Positions 1 to 12,727 of a stretch of 64,000 bases of DNA are shown here, piece after piece. Source of the stretch: Neelides folsomi (taxonomy: Eukaryota; Arthropoda; Collembola; Neelipleona; Neelidae); contig JAQGBZ010000212.1 in assembly GCA_034687125.1 (NCBI GenBank), positions 45,143 to 109,142 on the forward strand, given 5' to 3'. Each line of letters begins with the position of its first letter. The first letter of the stretch is position 1. Below the pieces are notes generated by a model. It had not been told where the DNA came from. It did no database searches and saw only the letters and a list, made by a program, of their open reading frames with translations. Made by a program: the position numbers and the translations under genes.

Positions 1-22
1 TCTATTCAATTTGGATTTTTAC

Positions 23-1223
23 CTTCGCCAAACGAGCTCTTTTAATTAAATCATTTAATTTTCTCAAAGCAGCGTTCCGAGGCAAAGTCTCCAAATCATG
101 AAACAAATCCTGTTCCTCAGCTTCAAAAAGTCTGCAAAAATAAAATTCAATGATTAACTTAATACATAAGCATCATTAACGTCTATTTAATAATCTAGAC
201 AATTGTTTTGATCAAGGCGAGTATAATTTAAATTCTTACTTTCTATTACTATCATAGCGAAGCGGTTGGTCCCAGAAAGATCCAATGTAAACCCTTGCAA
301 CTTCAGGAGTCTGGAGAACTTTTCCTAGAGACCACATCAAAGCTCCGTATACTCTCATCAACTGTTGATGATCCACCATGTCGGCCTAAAAAATTCATCC
401 AATTAATTCCAAAAACCAATAAAATTAACATTATCAATCTTACCTTGTTCAGAATAATTCTTATTTTGTCATCGTGCCCTTTCAATGCTTCAATCGACCT
501 TCGAAACTCGTCCGAAATATCCAACTTGTGGGCATCAAAGAGAAGGATGATCCGATCCACTCGTTCAGCAAACCATTCAAGAACTCCCGTAAAGTCGTAA
601 CCTCTGTCAACCCTTTGTTTCTCTCCGCTCAAAATACCAGGAGTGTCCACAATAGAAATCCCCTTGAGGACTTGCGACGTCACGGTTGAACACTGAAAAC
701 GGTTGAGGAACGCGTTTCCAAATTTGGAAAGAGGACGGAACTGTTTCTTCGGGTCAACTACTAGTGCATTGCCTGTTAATAAATAAAATAATTAATATTG
801 ATTACAATTTATTCGGTATGGCTCATATTACAATAATTAAAATGTTGATAAATTATATTAATAATGTTTTTAGTCAAATAATTTTAAATTACCTGGTATG
901 ATTCCATCCTTGTCCCCATGCATGACTGCAATAAAGGAGTCAGTTGTGGGTTCAGGACCAATGCGAATCCCTGGGAAATCTCTTTCAAGGAGGTAACGAA
1001 TGAATGTGGTTTTTCCTGTGGAGTATTGGCCAACCAACATGATCATCGGTTTCGCTTCAAAGTCAGGATCATCGAGAGCAGGGGAGTGAAAATCGTGAAA
1101 GTGGTAAGCTGATTCCAAAGGAAACAGCTTCGTCTTATAAATGTGGCGGAGCCCGCCAGCGACATTTTCAAAGACATCAGCGTTTTTCTTGTCCGCTTCT
1201 TTGTTATTGAGCCAGCTAAACAT
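23..1223 (-). CDS. EHD1: EHD1/RME-1-type dynamin-related ATPase, N-terminal 305 residues (partial)
   Basis: Membrane-remodelling ATPase of endocytic recycling; the family tubulates endosomes. Exons joined by phase: 1223-893, 772-444, 385-240, 131-23; the last exon ends at a donor (AAG then GTAAAA) and the gene continues off the left edge. The start MFSWLNNK is chosen because the residues upstream in frame follow a splice acceptor and read as 5' UTR. Visible motifs: P-loop GQYSTGKT (residues 65-72), DTPG (153-156), NKAD (219-222), then the helical segment with [20 protein letters not shown], typical of EHD proteins. The remaining helical region and the C-terminal EH domain must lie left of base 1. 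All four exons agree in phase. Paralogue number (EHD1, 3 or 4 of vertebrates) cannot be assigned; invertebrates usually have one gene. Confidence 0.93.
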
Positions 1224-3620
1224 ATTTTCTCTTTTTTCTCGACTCTGAATAAATAAAAATATTTTAATAATGGAATAGGAATAATTATTGTCGAACACTA
1301 AAACCTTTGAAATTAAGATTAATGATTAATGACACTCGAAAAATGATTAAAATAAAGTTAAAGTTGTCACCCTTTTTTTAAAACTTTTTTTAAGTCTTCT
1401 AAACATGTTCTTTGGCAAACAAAGTTAGAATGTATTAGCAAAAATTGTTTTCATCATATATAAAGAAAATACACTTGAGTGATTCCCTCAAATAAAATTA
1501 TGCTTATAGAATAAATCGCGAATAAACTTAAATTAGAGACGTTAATGTCTATATGGATGAATCAATTAAAATTGCAATCTAGCAGTTTAATGAAAATTAT
1601 GCAATTCAATTTCTTAGTAACTTACGATTGGGGTTAGTCTCGGATAGACTTTATATAGAACTTATAAAATGATAAAAAAAATGGCCGGATATTTGATAAA
1701 TTCGTAAAAATGCAATTTCTATTCATTTTGACTGTTTGAAGGCGTCATAATGATAAGTAAATTAATAAAATACTTGTTGGTAGAAACGACTACGACAAAT
1801 CCGTGATACTGTCATCGTATATGCAAACAAGGAACTAAATTAACCCCAATAATAAAATCACAAACAGTATGATGATAATGTTATACATAAAATTCATTAC
1901 CATAAATGTAAATTATATAGTATATCTAGTTAAATATTATGTAAAATGGGTCGTATGATATAGCGAGAGCGAGAGTCAAAAGTTAAAGGATAAAAATCAA
2001 TAAGTTAATAACTTTAAAAGGCAAAAAACCTTTATAAATCCATCTGAAATCAATGCTCGAACAGTTTGTATGTATAATATAAGTAATAAGAATGTCGAAC
2101 AAAACATATTCCTCCGTTTCCTCCATATAACAATACTTATTTGTGGAGGAACAATCAATCAGTCAATAACAAAATTTTTACAAACACATAAATTTTAAAT
2201 TACACTTTACTTTATTCACATCTAACCTGTTTAGTGATAATAATAAGCCATATAAATTGTCAAATTTAATTCCGTTGAGCAGTCTGAAACGGAAAAGAGT
2301 GAATTCTTTGACTAAACTTAACGTCAAATTAAATGAATGAGACTGTTTTAATTTTTAACAGAAAAAACTAAGACAAGATTGTGAACATAAAAATTCAAAA
2401 TTCCCTAGTTCAAAATAAATTATAAATACAATGATAAATGATCCATTAATGCTAATCCTAAAATGGATAACAAGTAGGAAACAACAATGACTAGAAAAAT
2501 AGGAAATCTGACGCATTAGTGTGAAATGTTCCACATGGCCGTGAATCAGCCGTGAATGTTATGATTTGGAATTCTGACCATCCCTGTTTAGCAATCTTCA
2601 ACTCCTCTACTCCATCGTAAATCACTCTTATTTTAATGATATATGAAAAGTTTCCTCGTTTAATAAAATTGAGTGTTAATGAAATTATAGATTAAGCTCA
2701 ATACCATTCAACTCTATATCGCATTCAATTCTTCAGACAAAACTCGTATGAATTGAGCTTATAGCTTAAATGAGGGATGGTTTTAAATTAATCTATGTAG
2801 AGCAGAGCTTAAGTTAATAAATCTAGCCGCAAGTGGCAATGAAACGCATTTAGTTATTTATTATTTTGAGTCTCTTTAAACGTCTATACATGCTCAAGAG
2901 TTACTTTACAAATCCATCCATCATAATTGTGTTTAATTCAATCAAATTAATTAACATTCAAGTTGAACAAATGTTCATATCTACACGTACCATTGAAATG
3001 AAACAAAACGAAATCTGCCTTTGAACCTAGAATTTTTTCGATTATATAATTTTTTATATTATGTATGATATGTCCTTTACTAAATAACTAAATGTAAGCT
3101 AAATTCCACAAACGAATAACTTTTTTCGAAAATAATTCATAATATTTTAAATTTGGAATATGTATACTTAGACTCAAATATTCTTTACAAGTAGGTATAT
3201 AACTGATTATTTTAAACTATTCACATCAATTACATAATTAGTGCTGCAGGCTGCAGTCTTATAAATTCTAAAAATATCAGTATTTGTATGATCTATTTTT
3301 CTAAATATTCGAGATATTTTTTACGCAATAGCAAACTGTAAATTTAACGTAAACATTTAATGATAAAAGGGAATTCTTACCTTTTAAATCCCAAATTACA
3401 ATGCTGCAGATGGTCAGACTCAAGTTTATAAAACTGGATTGGTATTCTTTTAAATTGACATCATTTCGACTCTGCAAACAAAAATTAGAAACCGATGAAG
3501 TAATTCATGCTAAATATGCAAAGTAAAACCTTCAAACCCAATTTACTCAATGTTCTTACCTTAGCCAGGTAATTAATAGATGATGTGAATAAATTAGAAA
3601 AAGAGAAAGTCCAAATCTGT
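1224..3620 (-). other. EHD 5' UTR exons and long first intron (inferred)
   Basis: The first coding exon of EHD begins at an acceptor at 1245-1246 (minus strand TTCAG), so the 5' UTR is spliced. Two candidate upstream non-coding exons can be seen on the minus strand: one at 3473-3382, bounded by TTTGCAG and a GTAAGA donor, and one ending at 3560 with a GTAAGAAC donor. Neither holds a useful reading frame. The intervening sequence (about 1.3-3.4 kb) is A/T-rich with nothing else recognised. Confidence 0.45.
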
Positions 3621-4090
3621 GCAACAGTCTATCTAAAATTAGATTTAAGGCTTGGCTTTAAAACATTTAAAATGAATTAAACATGAATTAAATAATGAAC
3701 CGAAATTAATTAAAAAACCAACTGTTAATTTACCAAAAATGTGAATTCACTTGCAATATAATTCCGATTAAACTCTGAGAATGAATCAGACAAGTTTCGA
3801 TGATGTGATGATGAGCGAATGAGGAAAACAAATGAATGAAGGAAAAGAGGAGTCATCAAAATTCCACGTTTGCACCACCTAATCCCTGACATTAGAAATG
3901 AACCTTCAAAACCATTCCAATACTCTCAGCTCCACCTTGTTCGTTCAAGTTCGTTAAAGTTGGGAATCAGATTCTAAATTCAACTTTAACGAAAGGAAGA
4001 GTTTAAATTAATCTGTTTAATTTAATTCAATCTTTATTTAATTAATATATAAATGCAATTTGATTAATCATAAAACACAAGGGCTATAAA
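3621..4090. promoter_or_regulatory. Shared head-to-head promoter region of EHD and uS2m (inferred)
   Basis: About 470 bases separate the most upstream candidate EHD exon (minus) from the uS2m start codon (plus). No clear TATA box was seen. The arrangement suggests a bidirectional promoter; this is inference from layout only. Confidence 0.3.
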
Positions 4091-5239
4091 ATGTCGCAAC
4101 TTCTCAAAAACACTTCGTTTTTGAGAGTATTCGCTAATAGAATATTAGCTGAAACGGAAGTGAACCGGCTTCTTCGCTCTACTCGTAAATACAGTTCAAA
4201 TACCAATTTGGCCCTTGACCAGTCGACTGACAAATATAAAGAGATCATAAGAGAGGCTTCAAAGAAAGTAGAGAAAAAAGAGTCATTAATTCCTTCAGGT
4301 AATTTGCTGTAACATTTACTTTTAATTCTAATAAAAAGAACGAATAAAGTTGTTAAAATTTATGGTTATTTTTCACAAACTCGACGGAAGAGTATGGCTA
4401 AAGTCTAATGTTTTTTCCTTAGTAAAGACTGATTTTTTAATATTTGTATTTGTATTACAGTGGAACAAGTAATAGCTACTGATGTCGCTCTTCAATCACC
4501 AGATTATTTTCAAGTCCATAATCTCTTCACTGTACGTGACTTGTTTGATGCGCGAGTTCATCTTGGCCATAAAATCGGTTCGCTTTCAAGTGACATGAGG
4601 CCTTTTATTTATGGAGAAAGATTCGGAACTCTGATTTTTGATCTTGATATCACGGCGTTTCATCTTCGTCAAGCACTCAACTTTACTGCTCACATCGCAT
4701 ACAGAAAAGGGATCATACTTTTTGTTTCTCGATCTCCACAAACGATGTATTTAGTGGAGAAGACAGCTATTGAATGTGGAGAGTATGCTCATACTCGAGA
4801 ATATTTTACTCACATCCTTACCAATTCAGAGGTAATAATAATAAATATTTTTGTTATATGCAATAGATGATTTGATGTCTTTTAAATTTTAAATAATATA
4901 ATTGTAAGTACCTATGTATTACCTATAAGCTACCAAATATCTTAAAATTACTTATTTAAATTACAGAAAAAATTTGGCGGAGTGACTCGACTTCCGGACT
5001 TGATAATTGTTTTAAATACTCTCGATACAGTGTTATCAGATCATGAAATCATCAAAGACGCGTCGAAATTATCAATTGCAACTGTAGGAGTTGTTGATTC
5101 AAATTGTGCCCCGAATTTAATCACTTATCCTGTTCCTGGAAACGACGACTCTTATACTTCGATTGAATTATACTGTAAACTATTCAAGGAAGCCATAATT
5201 AGAGGGAAAAGCAAAAGAAGGCTTATAGAAAATCAATGA
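4091..5239 (+). CDS. MRPS2: Small ribosomal subunit protein uS2m, mitochondrial
   Basis: Component of the mitochondrial small ribosomal subunit. Three exons, 4091-4298, 4461-4831 and 4967-5239, join in phase to 283 residues. The N-terminal 60 or so residues are basic and Ser/Arg-rich, like a mitochondrial targeting peptide. The S2 core begins at FTVRDLFDARVHLGHKIG, followed by RPFIYGERFGTLIFDLD, and later PDLIIVLNTLDT and the VGVVDSNCAPNLITYPVPGN segment, all at positions usual for S2 proteins. The start is the first ATG in a stop-bounded frame, just after an A/T-rich leader. It lies head to head with EHD and tail to tail with the sina-like gene. An AATAAA follows about 60 bases after the stop. 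Confidence 0.95.
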
Positions 5240-5491
5240 AGTAAACTGTTAATTTATTTTTATTGAGTATGTAATCCTTAATTTTATATTTACATTATTA
5301 ATAAATGTTCATGTTAAACGATTTTAGCAACTTACGATACGAATATTGCATTATTCAGTACATTTTTTCATAATTTTTAAAATCATATAATACATCTTTG
5401 AATAATGAAATTAGGTACGAAACCGATTGAAGTTAGGACTTGTATTAATTTAATTATGAAATCTTGATTAAATGACAAGCCAATTTTTAAT

Positions 5492-7477
5492 TTATGCTTG
5501 TTCCTCATCAGTTGTGGCTTCATTATTAAAGCCGTCTGGAGGATTCTGAAATTAAGTATTATTGTATGTGAAAATAATAAAAAATTTAATGATGTTGTAG
5601 AATTTGTTATGCTTTTAGTTTGTCACTGTATAGAATAACTAAAAAATATTTATTTAATTGATTCTTACTGCGTTAGGGGTTGAGTCTAGGTCTTCTGGAT
5701 TTGGACCCTCAACTCCTTTTTGTGGGAAATTTTCTTTCGGTTCTACAACATCTTGAGTTGTTTCTAAATATGGAATTGAGTTTGGTCCAGGAGGCTATAA
5801 TTAAGATAATTATAATATGTTGTTTAAATACGAGCATAGAATAAACATTCTTATAAAATTATTAAACCCCGTTGTAAGGATATTTATTAAAATAAGAACA
5901 CTTACAGTGATTTCATTAATTTCGACAAATGTTCTCCAAAAATATTTTGGCTTTTGCCCATCAGTGCCCTTTTTGAAAAGAAATGGATTTCTCAGTTCTT
6001 TGGAGTTGGTCACAAAGCAAAGTCCCGTCGCCACAATTTCTTGGACAGTTTTTCTGATGGAATGAACGGCTCCTTTCCATTGAAGTTCTGCAAGCTTTAA
6101 TAATATAGAAAGTTATTGTCTGATTCAAAGTTTGTAATCTTTTAGAATTTTTGCTCTATATTGAGTATAGCGCAATATGCCTTTTCGACGTTTTCGACTT
6201 TTGCGACCACTTGGAATCTTGCAGCTTCTTCTTCACTTGCCAAAACCCAAGCCCACTCCCACATTCCATGTCTTGTGCTTATTGCCATGTAGAGAAACAC
6301 ATTACCAAAGCAAGTGAAGTAATATGGTGGCCAACGGGCACCTAAAATGTTTAATTTAGTGCTTTCATCAATCAGTAAAAGGATTTCAGATTCAACGTCC
6401 TTGTCTTTACATGATGTTGGATCCCCTTCAATCCACCATTCAACTACGTGATTATTGGAGTTTTCGACTCCGTTGATTTTCCCACGATGAGCAGTTTTCA
6501 TATGCTGAAAGTATTCTTTGAATGGAATTCTCTGGTCGCATTTCGAAATAAAACAGTCGATTGGTCTGCAAATTCAAGAATTGTTATACTTTTATTCAAT
6601 AATTTGAATTTTATATTTATTATAACTTTTTTTTTGATTTCTCCTAAAGAACTTTTCTAAATTCGTCGTTACCTGTATAAGCAAGTATGCAAATGACACC
6701 GATATTCAGTTCCTTTGAGAATCTCGTTGCATCCATCTTCTTTGTACTTACAGGCCAAAATCAAATGTTCCATACCTTCAACAATTATTTAGTTAATAGC
6801 AAATTTATCTAACTATAAGTACTGTTTATGAAATTCAGAGCTTTAATATTAATAACAATAATACATGGTAAATAATTTGTACATTGTTCAGCAAAGAGGC
6901 AACGTTGATCTAAAACAAAGTAAGACCGTAAAATTAAATCATATTTAGAAGTAATTTTATATATAGCATTTACTAAAAATTATTTAATTATGATACCTCC
7001 AATTTGTGAATTGCACAAAGGACAAACGCAGGTGATGTTTCGACATTCTCCACAAAACATGTGATGAGAACCCTACAATAATTACAATTAAAAAGAAACG
7101 TTATAAGTTATATAACAAGTTAGGTTTTAGCAAGGTTTTAGCCATTAAAATATGCTTAATAAACTTAATATAATATATAAAGTATTTGCTTTTATTTAAT
7201 ATAAAACTTAAAAGCATACCAAACATGAATAAATTGGTGGGCGAGCAATGTCTTGACATGCGGGACATTCTAGCATCCGATGAAATGACTTGGAATTTTC
7301 TTCGAGGTCTTCAATTGGAAATGGTTTTTGTAAAGCTGACTCTTTCCTTTCTTGACTAGTTCGCCGGATCGTCAAATCTTGTCTTTCATTGCTAAATTTT
7401 CTTTGTCCGGAATTTCTTCTCTCTTCATCTCGACTATTTCGTTTCTGAGCATTTGTATTTCCCGGAGGTTCGTTCAT
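5492..7477 (-). CDS. Sina-like RING E3 ubiquitin ligase
   Basis: Predicted SIAH/seven-in-absentia-type ubiquitin ligase. Eight exons (7477-7220, 7072-6997, 6909-6883, 6775-6673, 6565-6181, 6094-5906, 5794-5669, 5545-5492) join in phase to 405 residues. A charged 65-residue N-terminus precedes the RING (C71, C74, C85, H89/H90, C93, C96, C103, C106). Next come two SIAH-type zinc fingers (KYKEDGC...H...C and CFISKC...H...H), then a divergent C-terminal substrate-binding domain rich in aromatic residues, and an acidic Pro/Asn tail. Exon 3 is only 27 nt. The intron after exon 5 appears to use a GC donor, because no GT occurs before the in-frame stop. Invertebrate genomes, especially of arthropods, often carry expanded divergent sina-like sets; this is such a member rather than the orthologue of SIAH1. 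Confidence 0.85.
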
Positions 7478-8208
7478 CTTGATTTCTTGATTCTATTAAG
7501 AATTTTCTTTAGGCTATAAAGCACATTAAAAAAGCTTATAAAAGGAGATTGAGACTATTCCAAATAATTTTTGTATTTATTATACCTTTCATTTCTATCG
7601 CTTTGAACTTTGTATAAAAGAAGAATCTACCTTTAAGATAATTGATCATTAAATAAAAAGTATAAACATGAATACATAATATTTTGTTTGTATTTAGTAT
7701 TTAAGTATTTATCATTATGATAGAATATAAGAGTGATTTTTTATCTTAATTATTGGAATGCTATTGAAAATTCTTATAAGTAATTCAAAGTAAAAATATT
7801 GCTTTATTAATCAAATTGCCCACTTCTAATAAATACATTTTAAATATAAAATTGATTTATCAATAATTTACTACTTTCACTCATTTTAAAAATTAAGTTT
7901 TTATGTTTTAAAGGTTAAGAATAAATATTACCTATATGATATTTATATATCATAGGTATATTATTTTGTAAATGTTATACATTTAAGTAAGTATAAGTTT
8001 ATTAATGTGTAGAGATACAATTTTACACACGTGAACATGAAGTAAAATATTGATCCATAAATTAAATAACCATTTATTTAAACACTTTAACTTAGGTAAG
8101 TTTTATGCATAATAAATTACCAAAAATAATGTAAAAGGCACGATTATAAGTTGATCGATTAGATTTTTTAAAGATTGTAAACTTTTTTTTGGAATTAATC
8201 TTGTATTT
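7478..8208. other. Intergenic, nothing recognised
   Basis: A/T-rich spacer between the sina-like start and the DHRS7-type stop, both on the minus strand. It must contain the sina-like promoter and the 3' UTR of the dehydrogenase. No RNA gene or repeat was recognised. A short palindrome, ATGATATTTATATATCAT, lies near 7936. Confidence 0.5.
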
Positions 8209-9818
8209 TCAGTCTTCTTTTTTCAAAGTATCTCGGCTATCTCTCAATTTTAAGAAAAAACCTTGTTTTCCAACAAGATTCATAATCCTAAAAACAAAAA
8301 AACATTATATTATATTATGCAGTATTTTTAAAATGATATTTATATCGAGTAAGACAAATGATTTTGTAAGAATGTTCCATTACTTTGACACAAAATATGG
8401 CATATAAGAGCTGAAATAAGTAATTGGAAGTATAGGAAAAGGTGCCATCCAAGATTCATCCACATTGTTCGAAAGGGCCACCAAGGACAAATAGCTACAT
8501 CGCTCAGCGGTCATTCTTCTGTCAGTAGGCTTCATGCTTTCGCCGAATTTCTTTAATGAAAATGTTAGTTACAATTAATTCAATAAAAATTATATAAAAT
8601 AAATCTTATTGAATATAATTTATACTTATTTACTTTCCCTGGAGTATCCGTAAAACATTCCTGCAAAAGCCCAGAAAAAACTGGGCCAGGGCAAAGCATA
8701 CAAATCTGAATCTTTGAACCTCTTGTCTCGTTTCTCAAGCTCTCAAAGTATCCCTTAATGTTTTAATAATATTAGGTTAGATTTTTAAGAAAAAAGAATA
8801 TATTTAAAAATCTAAAAATTATAAGCTCACATGGAGTGCGAACTTGGACGCAGTATAAGAACCCGAATATGGAATTCCAACTTTTCCTCCAATGCTTGAA
8901 ACAACAGCAAGTTTCCCTTCAATGCCATTTTCCAAAAAGTAATTGAGAACAATTCTATTCATATTGATTAATGAAAACACATTAAGCTCAAATAGTTCTC
9001 GGTCCACTTCGATTTTAATTTGATGCCAATTAGCCCTCTGAGATCGTCCAGCATTACTCACAAGAATATCCAACTAGAAGAATTAAAATTTCCACGGTCA
9101 TTTGGACTCTTCTCAATTTAAAAAATTACAATTCATACCTTTCCAAAATGCTTTAAAACCAATTTAAACATTTCTTCATGGACTGTCAAATCAGTCATAT
9201 CGAATGGTAAAACCAAAATGTCTTTCTCCTTCAGATTTCGATTGGACTCTAATTTAAGCGTAAAAGAATAAAATATTCAAATAAATTATAACGTTAACAT
9301 TTTACAAATAATTTTATAAAAGATAGTGAAAATCAAGGATAATAGGTTAAAATGATATTTAAAGCATACTTAAGCATTCCTTTTTGACCCGTTCGAGTTC
9401 ATCTTTTCTCCTTGCAGATATTACAAGTTTGGAATTGAACGTGGCAAGTTTTTTGGAAAGGCCTTCTCCTATCCCACTTGATGCCCCTGTCACCCATACA
9501 ACTTTACCTTTCAGCTCTTCTTCTGTCAAAATAAAAATAAAACAAAGGTTTTACAACCAAAACAATTATTTTAAATAATTAAAAAATATAGTGTATTATA
9601 TAATAAACTATCTGTATATGTATTAGCATATCAAAATACCGTCTAGGGAGAAGGTTAAAATATTTTATAAAGTTCGTTAATTAGATTAAGATACCTGGAT
9701 CCTTCCCGAAATGAATAGAGAGGAATGTGATGATATCCGAATCAGACAAAAATATGATGGCAAGACATATCGACATAAACATAATATAAAGAACAATCGC
9801 TAGGCTAAAAATATCCAT
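8209..9818 (-). CDS. DHRS7: Short-chain dehydrogenase/reductase, DHRS7 type
   Basis: NADP(H)-dependent SDR enzyme of the endoplasmic reticulum membrane; vertebrate DHRS7 reduces retinoids and steroids, but the substrate here is unknown. Seven exons (9818-9695, 9522-9370, 9248-9139, 9073-8831, 8753-8634, 8550-8384, 8287-8209) join in phase to 331 residues, close to the family length. An N-terminal hydrophobic helix (residues 3-24) is a likely signal anchor. Then come the cofactor motif TGASSGIG, the NAG motif (LDILVSNAG), the catalytic Ser (VVSSIGG), and YTASK (Tyr-x-x-x-Lys), followed by CPGPV. The C-terminal exon ends KLRDSRDTLKKED, like the extended tail of DHRS7. It lies head to head with the serine dehydratase gene. 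Confidence 0.93.
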
Positions 9819-11009
9819 TTTGGCAATAAAGTAAAATTAGTTAAAAATAAATATGGAAAAAAGTTTAGAATTGTCCAAGTTTAGAAAAGTTGGATTTTTT
9901 GTACTTATAATCCTGTTCTGTTAATTAGTTAATAAAGATTAACTAACAGTAAGAAAGCACTTTACGCTTACTAATATTTACTTTGAACTTTTTGTTTTTG
10001 TAATATTAATTTTCAAATGTTCGAAGTTCAACTTTTCCGCATATGAAGAAAGAGGAAATAGGGTGAGGAAAGCGAGGATTAAGATGGATGTATGATTCGG
10101 GTTAGCGTGAGAGACTTGTGAATTATATTAGGTATATTGTTTTACATACACAATACACATATAAGTACATACGTGTATGTATTTATTCGCATTGAATTTA
10201 CTCAATGATATCTAAATACTTCTGATTATTAGTTAGGTTACATTAAAAGTCTTCTTCAAAGAGGTTTTATTCAACGGGGTATATCATACTTAACAATTTA
10301 TCTATTGATATTGGCACATATTTGTAGACACGCTGGCACAATTAAAATTTATGTTATAACTATGATATGATAAGTGGCTAAAATGATACATATTGATATC
10401 GTTTATATTATTGAAGATTAATATAAGGTCTATTTATACTGATAGTCTACAATGAATAATAAAAAATTAATATTTATTATCAATTTACCTCGTTTTGAAA
10501 CAAATTCTCGTATTGTGAAATCGTGTGGATTAGAAATGGGTATAAGTTAGGTAAGCTATAATAAGTATAAATAAATATAATAAAACTCCAATTAAATGTG
10601 TGTATGTATAATATTGAAAATATTATTATATGATTTTATAGTTTACACAATTTTTTGAAGAAGTTCAAAAATATGTTTGTGCTTGTATCTGATTGATTTC
10701 ATTATCAGTTAACTTAAACTGGAACTCATCAATTGATAAGATGCTATACATACATAAAATTGTATTACAAACACAATATTGCGCGCAGTTATTATTTATA
10801 TAGGTTAAACACTAATCATGAAGACTAATAAGTATTTACTATATTTTATATTCAAGTATCCAATATGTTAAATGAATTGAAAACACGGACCTTCACATTT
10901 AACTTTTGTTCCTTGCTTGCCAGATCAAGGTTTAAGTGTTAAACCATAAAATCCTTCAATTCAAACACAATATTTTTGGTTTAACTTAAGAAATATCCAT
11001 CAATTAAAA
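9819..11009. other. Divergent spacer between DHRS7 and SDS
   Basis: About 1.2 kb, A/T-rich, holding the promoters of both flanking genes. It contains an imperfect CA/TA palindrome around 10140-10180 (ACATACGTGTATGT). No clear TATA box could be tied to either start, and no RNA gene was seen. Confidence 0.4.
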
Positions 11010-12516
11010 ATGGCTAATAGAATCTACGTTGAAACTCCATTAATATTCAGCAAGCCTTTGTCTGATATTGCAGGTAGAGAAGTTTACCTTAAATTGGAAA
11101 ACGTTCAACCAAGTGGTTCCTTCAAATTAAGGGGTCTATCTGGTCTTTGTGTGAAGGTATTGTAAAATATTATACAAATACATTAATATATAAATATTTG
11201 CGGTATAGGACGAAAAATTATTAAATTAAAATGTTTAATTTATTTATATTTAGAAATTGGAAGAAGGATGCAAAAAGTTTGTAGGATCATCAGGAGGAAA
11301 CGCAGGACTTGCATTGGCTTATACTGCAGAAAAGCTCCAAGTTCCATGCAAGATTTTTGTCCCGGATTATATTTCTGAAAGGATGCTCAAAAAGCTCAGA
11401 TCTTATGGATCTGAAATAATTGTTCGGAAGTCTTTTTTAAATATGAAAACGATGTGTAATGTAATAATTGAATAAAATTGAACTGAAAAAATTTTCAGAT
11501 TGGTGGGAAAGACTGGCAAGAAGCCAACGATGAAGCTATCAAAGAAACCCAGAAAGATAGTGAAGCATTTCTAATTCATCCATTTGACCATCAAGCCATT
11601 TGGTTTGCATACAAAAATTCTTTAAAAATATCGACAACAGACTAATGAAATTAAAAAGTTGTATAATCTATTCAAAACCATGTTTAATAGGGACACGATT
11701 GCATCTCTTCCAGTTGAAGTGAAGAAGAGCTTAGGAGGGAGAAAACCAGCGTGTTTCGTTCTCTCCGTTGGAGGTGGTGGTTTAATGGCAGGTGTATTGA
11801 CAGGACTTGAAAGATGTGGTAAATGCATTAAAAAATTAAAAACAAGTATCATATTCCTTGTCCATTTTTGTATAAAATATATCTATCCAACTATCCATAC
11901 TCTACATTACAATACTAATATACCATAGAGTGGAGTGATGTTCCCGTTTTGGCAATGGAAACATTGGGAGCAGATTGCTTTAACTTGTCAATGAAAGAAA
12001 ATAAATTGGTTTCGATTATTCCCACAAGCATAGCTAAAGTAAGATTAAACAATTTATCAAAAAAGTTAAATCCTATTAAGAAATTTCCTTAAATTGAACA
12101 AATATTTAGACACTTTCAACCCGGAGTATTGCTACCAAAATCTTTGAAATGGCCCAAAAATTCAACGTCATTTCAAAAGTGCTTGAGGACAAAGAAGCTG
12201 TTAAGGGTTGCATAAAAATTTTGGGTACGTGAATTTTAGTTTTGATTTATTAACGAGCTTTGGTTTACTTTCTATAATAAGTATTGTAAAATTGCCAAGT
12301 TTCATTTTTAAAATGATTTTTTGCGAAGATGACCATGGATTTATGGTTGAACCTTCTTGCGGGGTCACAATGGCTTCAATCTACAGTAAAGTTCTGCCGG
12401 CTGCACTTGAAGAAAATAACATTATTTCCGATGGGCCTATCGTCCTCATCGTGTGCGGAGGAAGCGACATTACGCCTGAAATCTTGGAAGAATTCAAGAA
12501 AAGATTTGCCATCTGA
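11010..12516 (+). CDS. SDS: L-serine/L-threonine dehydratase (PLP enzyme)
   Basis: Fold-type II PLP enzyme that deaminates serine or threonine to pyruvate or 2-oxobutanoate. Seven exons (11010-11156, 11254-11421, 11499-11602, 11691-11818, 11929-12038, 12110-12224, 12329-12516) join in phase to 319 residues, near the animal length. The PLP lysine is K39 in PSGSFKLRG; SSGGNAG is the cofactor asparagine loop; SVGGGGL is the phosphate-binding glycine loop; CGGSD near the C-terminus binds the pyridine nitrogen. Serine racemase, the main alternative, is less likely, since the C-terminal VEPSCGVTMA and CGGS pattern matches SDS/SDSL. Two oddities: the donor after exon 2 is weak (GTTCGG), and the exon 3/4 junction gives WDTIA where the family has about three more residues (W-x-G-H). 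Confidence 0.9.
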
Positions 12517-12727
12517 GCTTAATTTCGTATGATTTATTGAACACGTTTTCAAAGATTACTGACTACGAAACGACAAGAATGCATGTTGAATAACTTCTAC
12601 GTATAGTAGACACATAAAAAGATATTACAATAAAATGCAACCGTTCATAATAATGTTAAGTATTCCAAAATATAACTACGATAATAGAAACTACTCATGA
12701 AAATGAAATCCAGTATATGAAAAATAT

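Noticed and set aside
11622-11852. Minus-strand frame opposite serine dehydratase exon 4
   Set aside because: It is the shadow of the glycine-rich PLP loop exon on the other strand.
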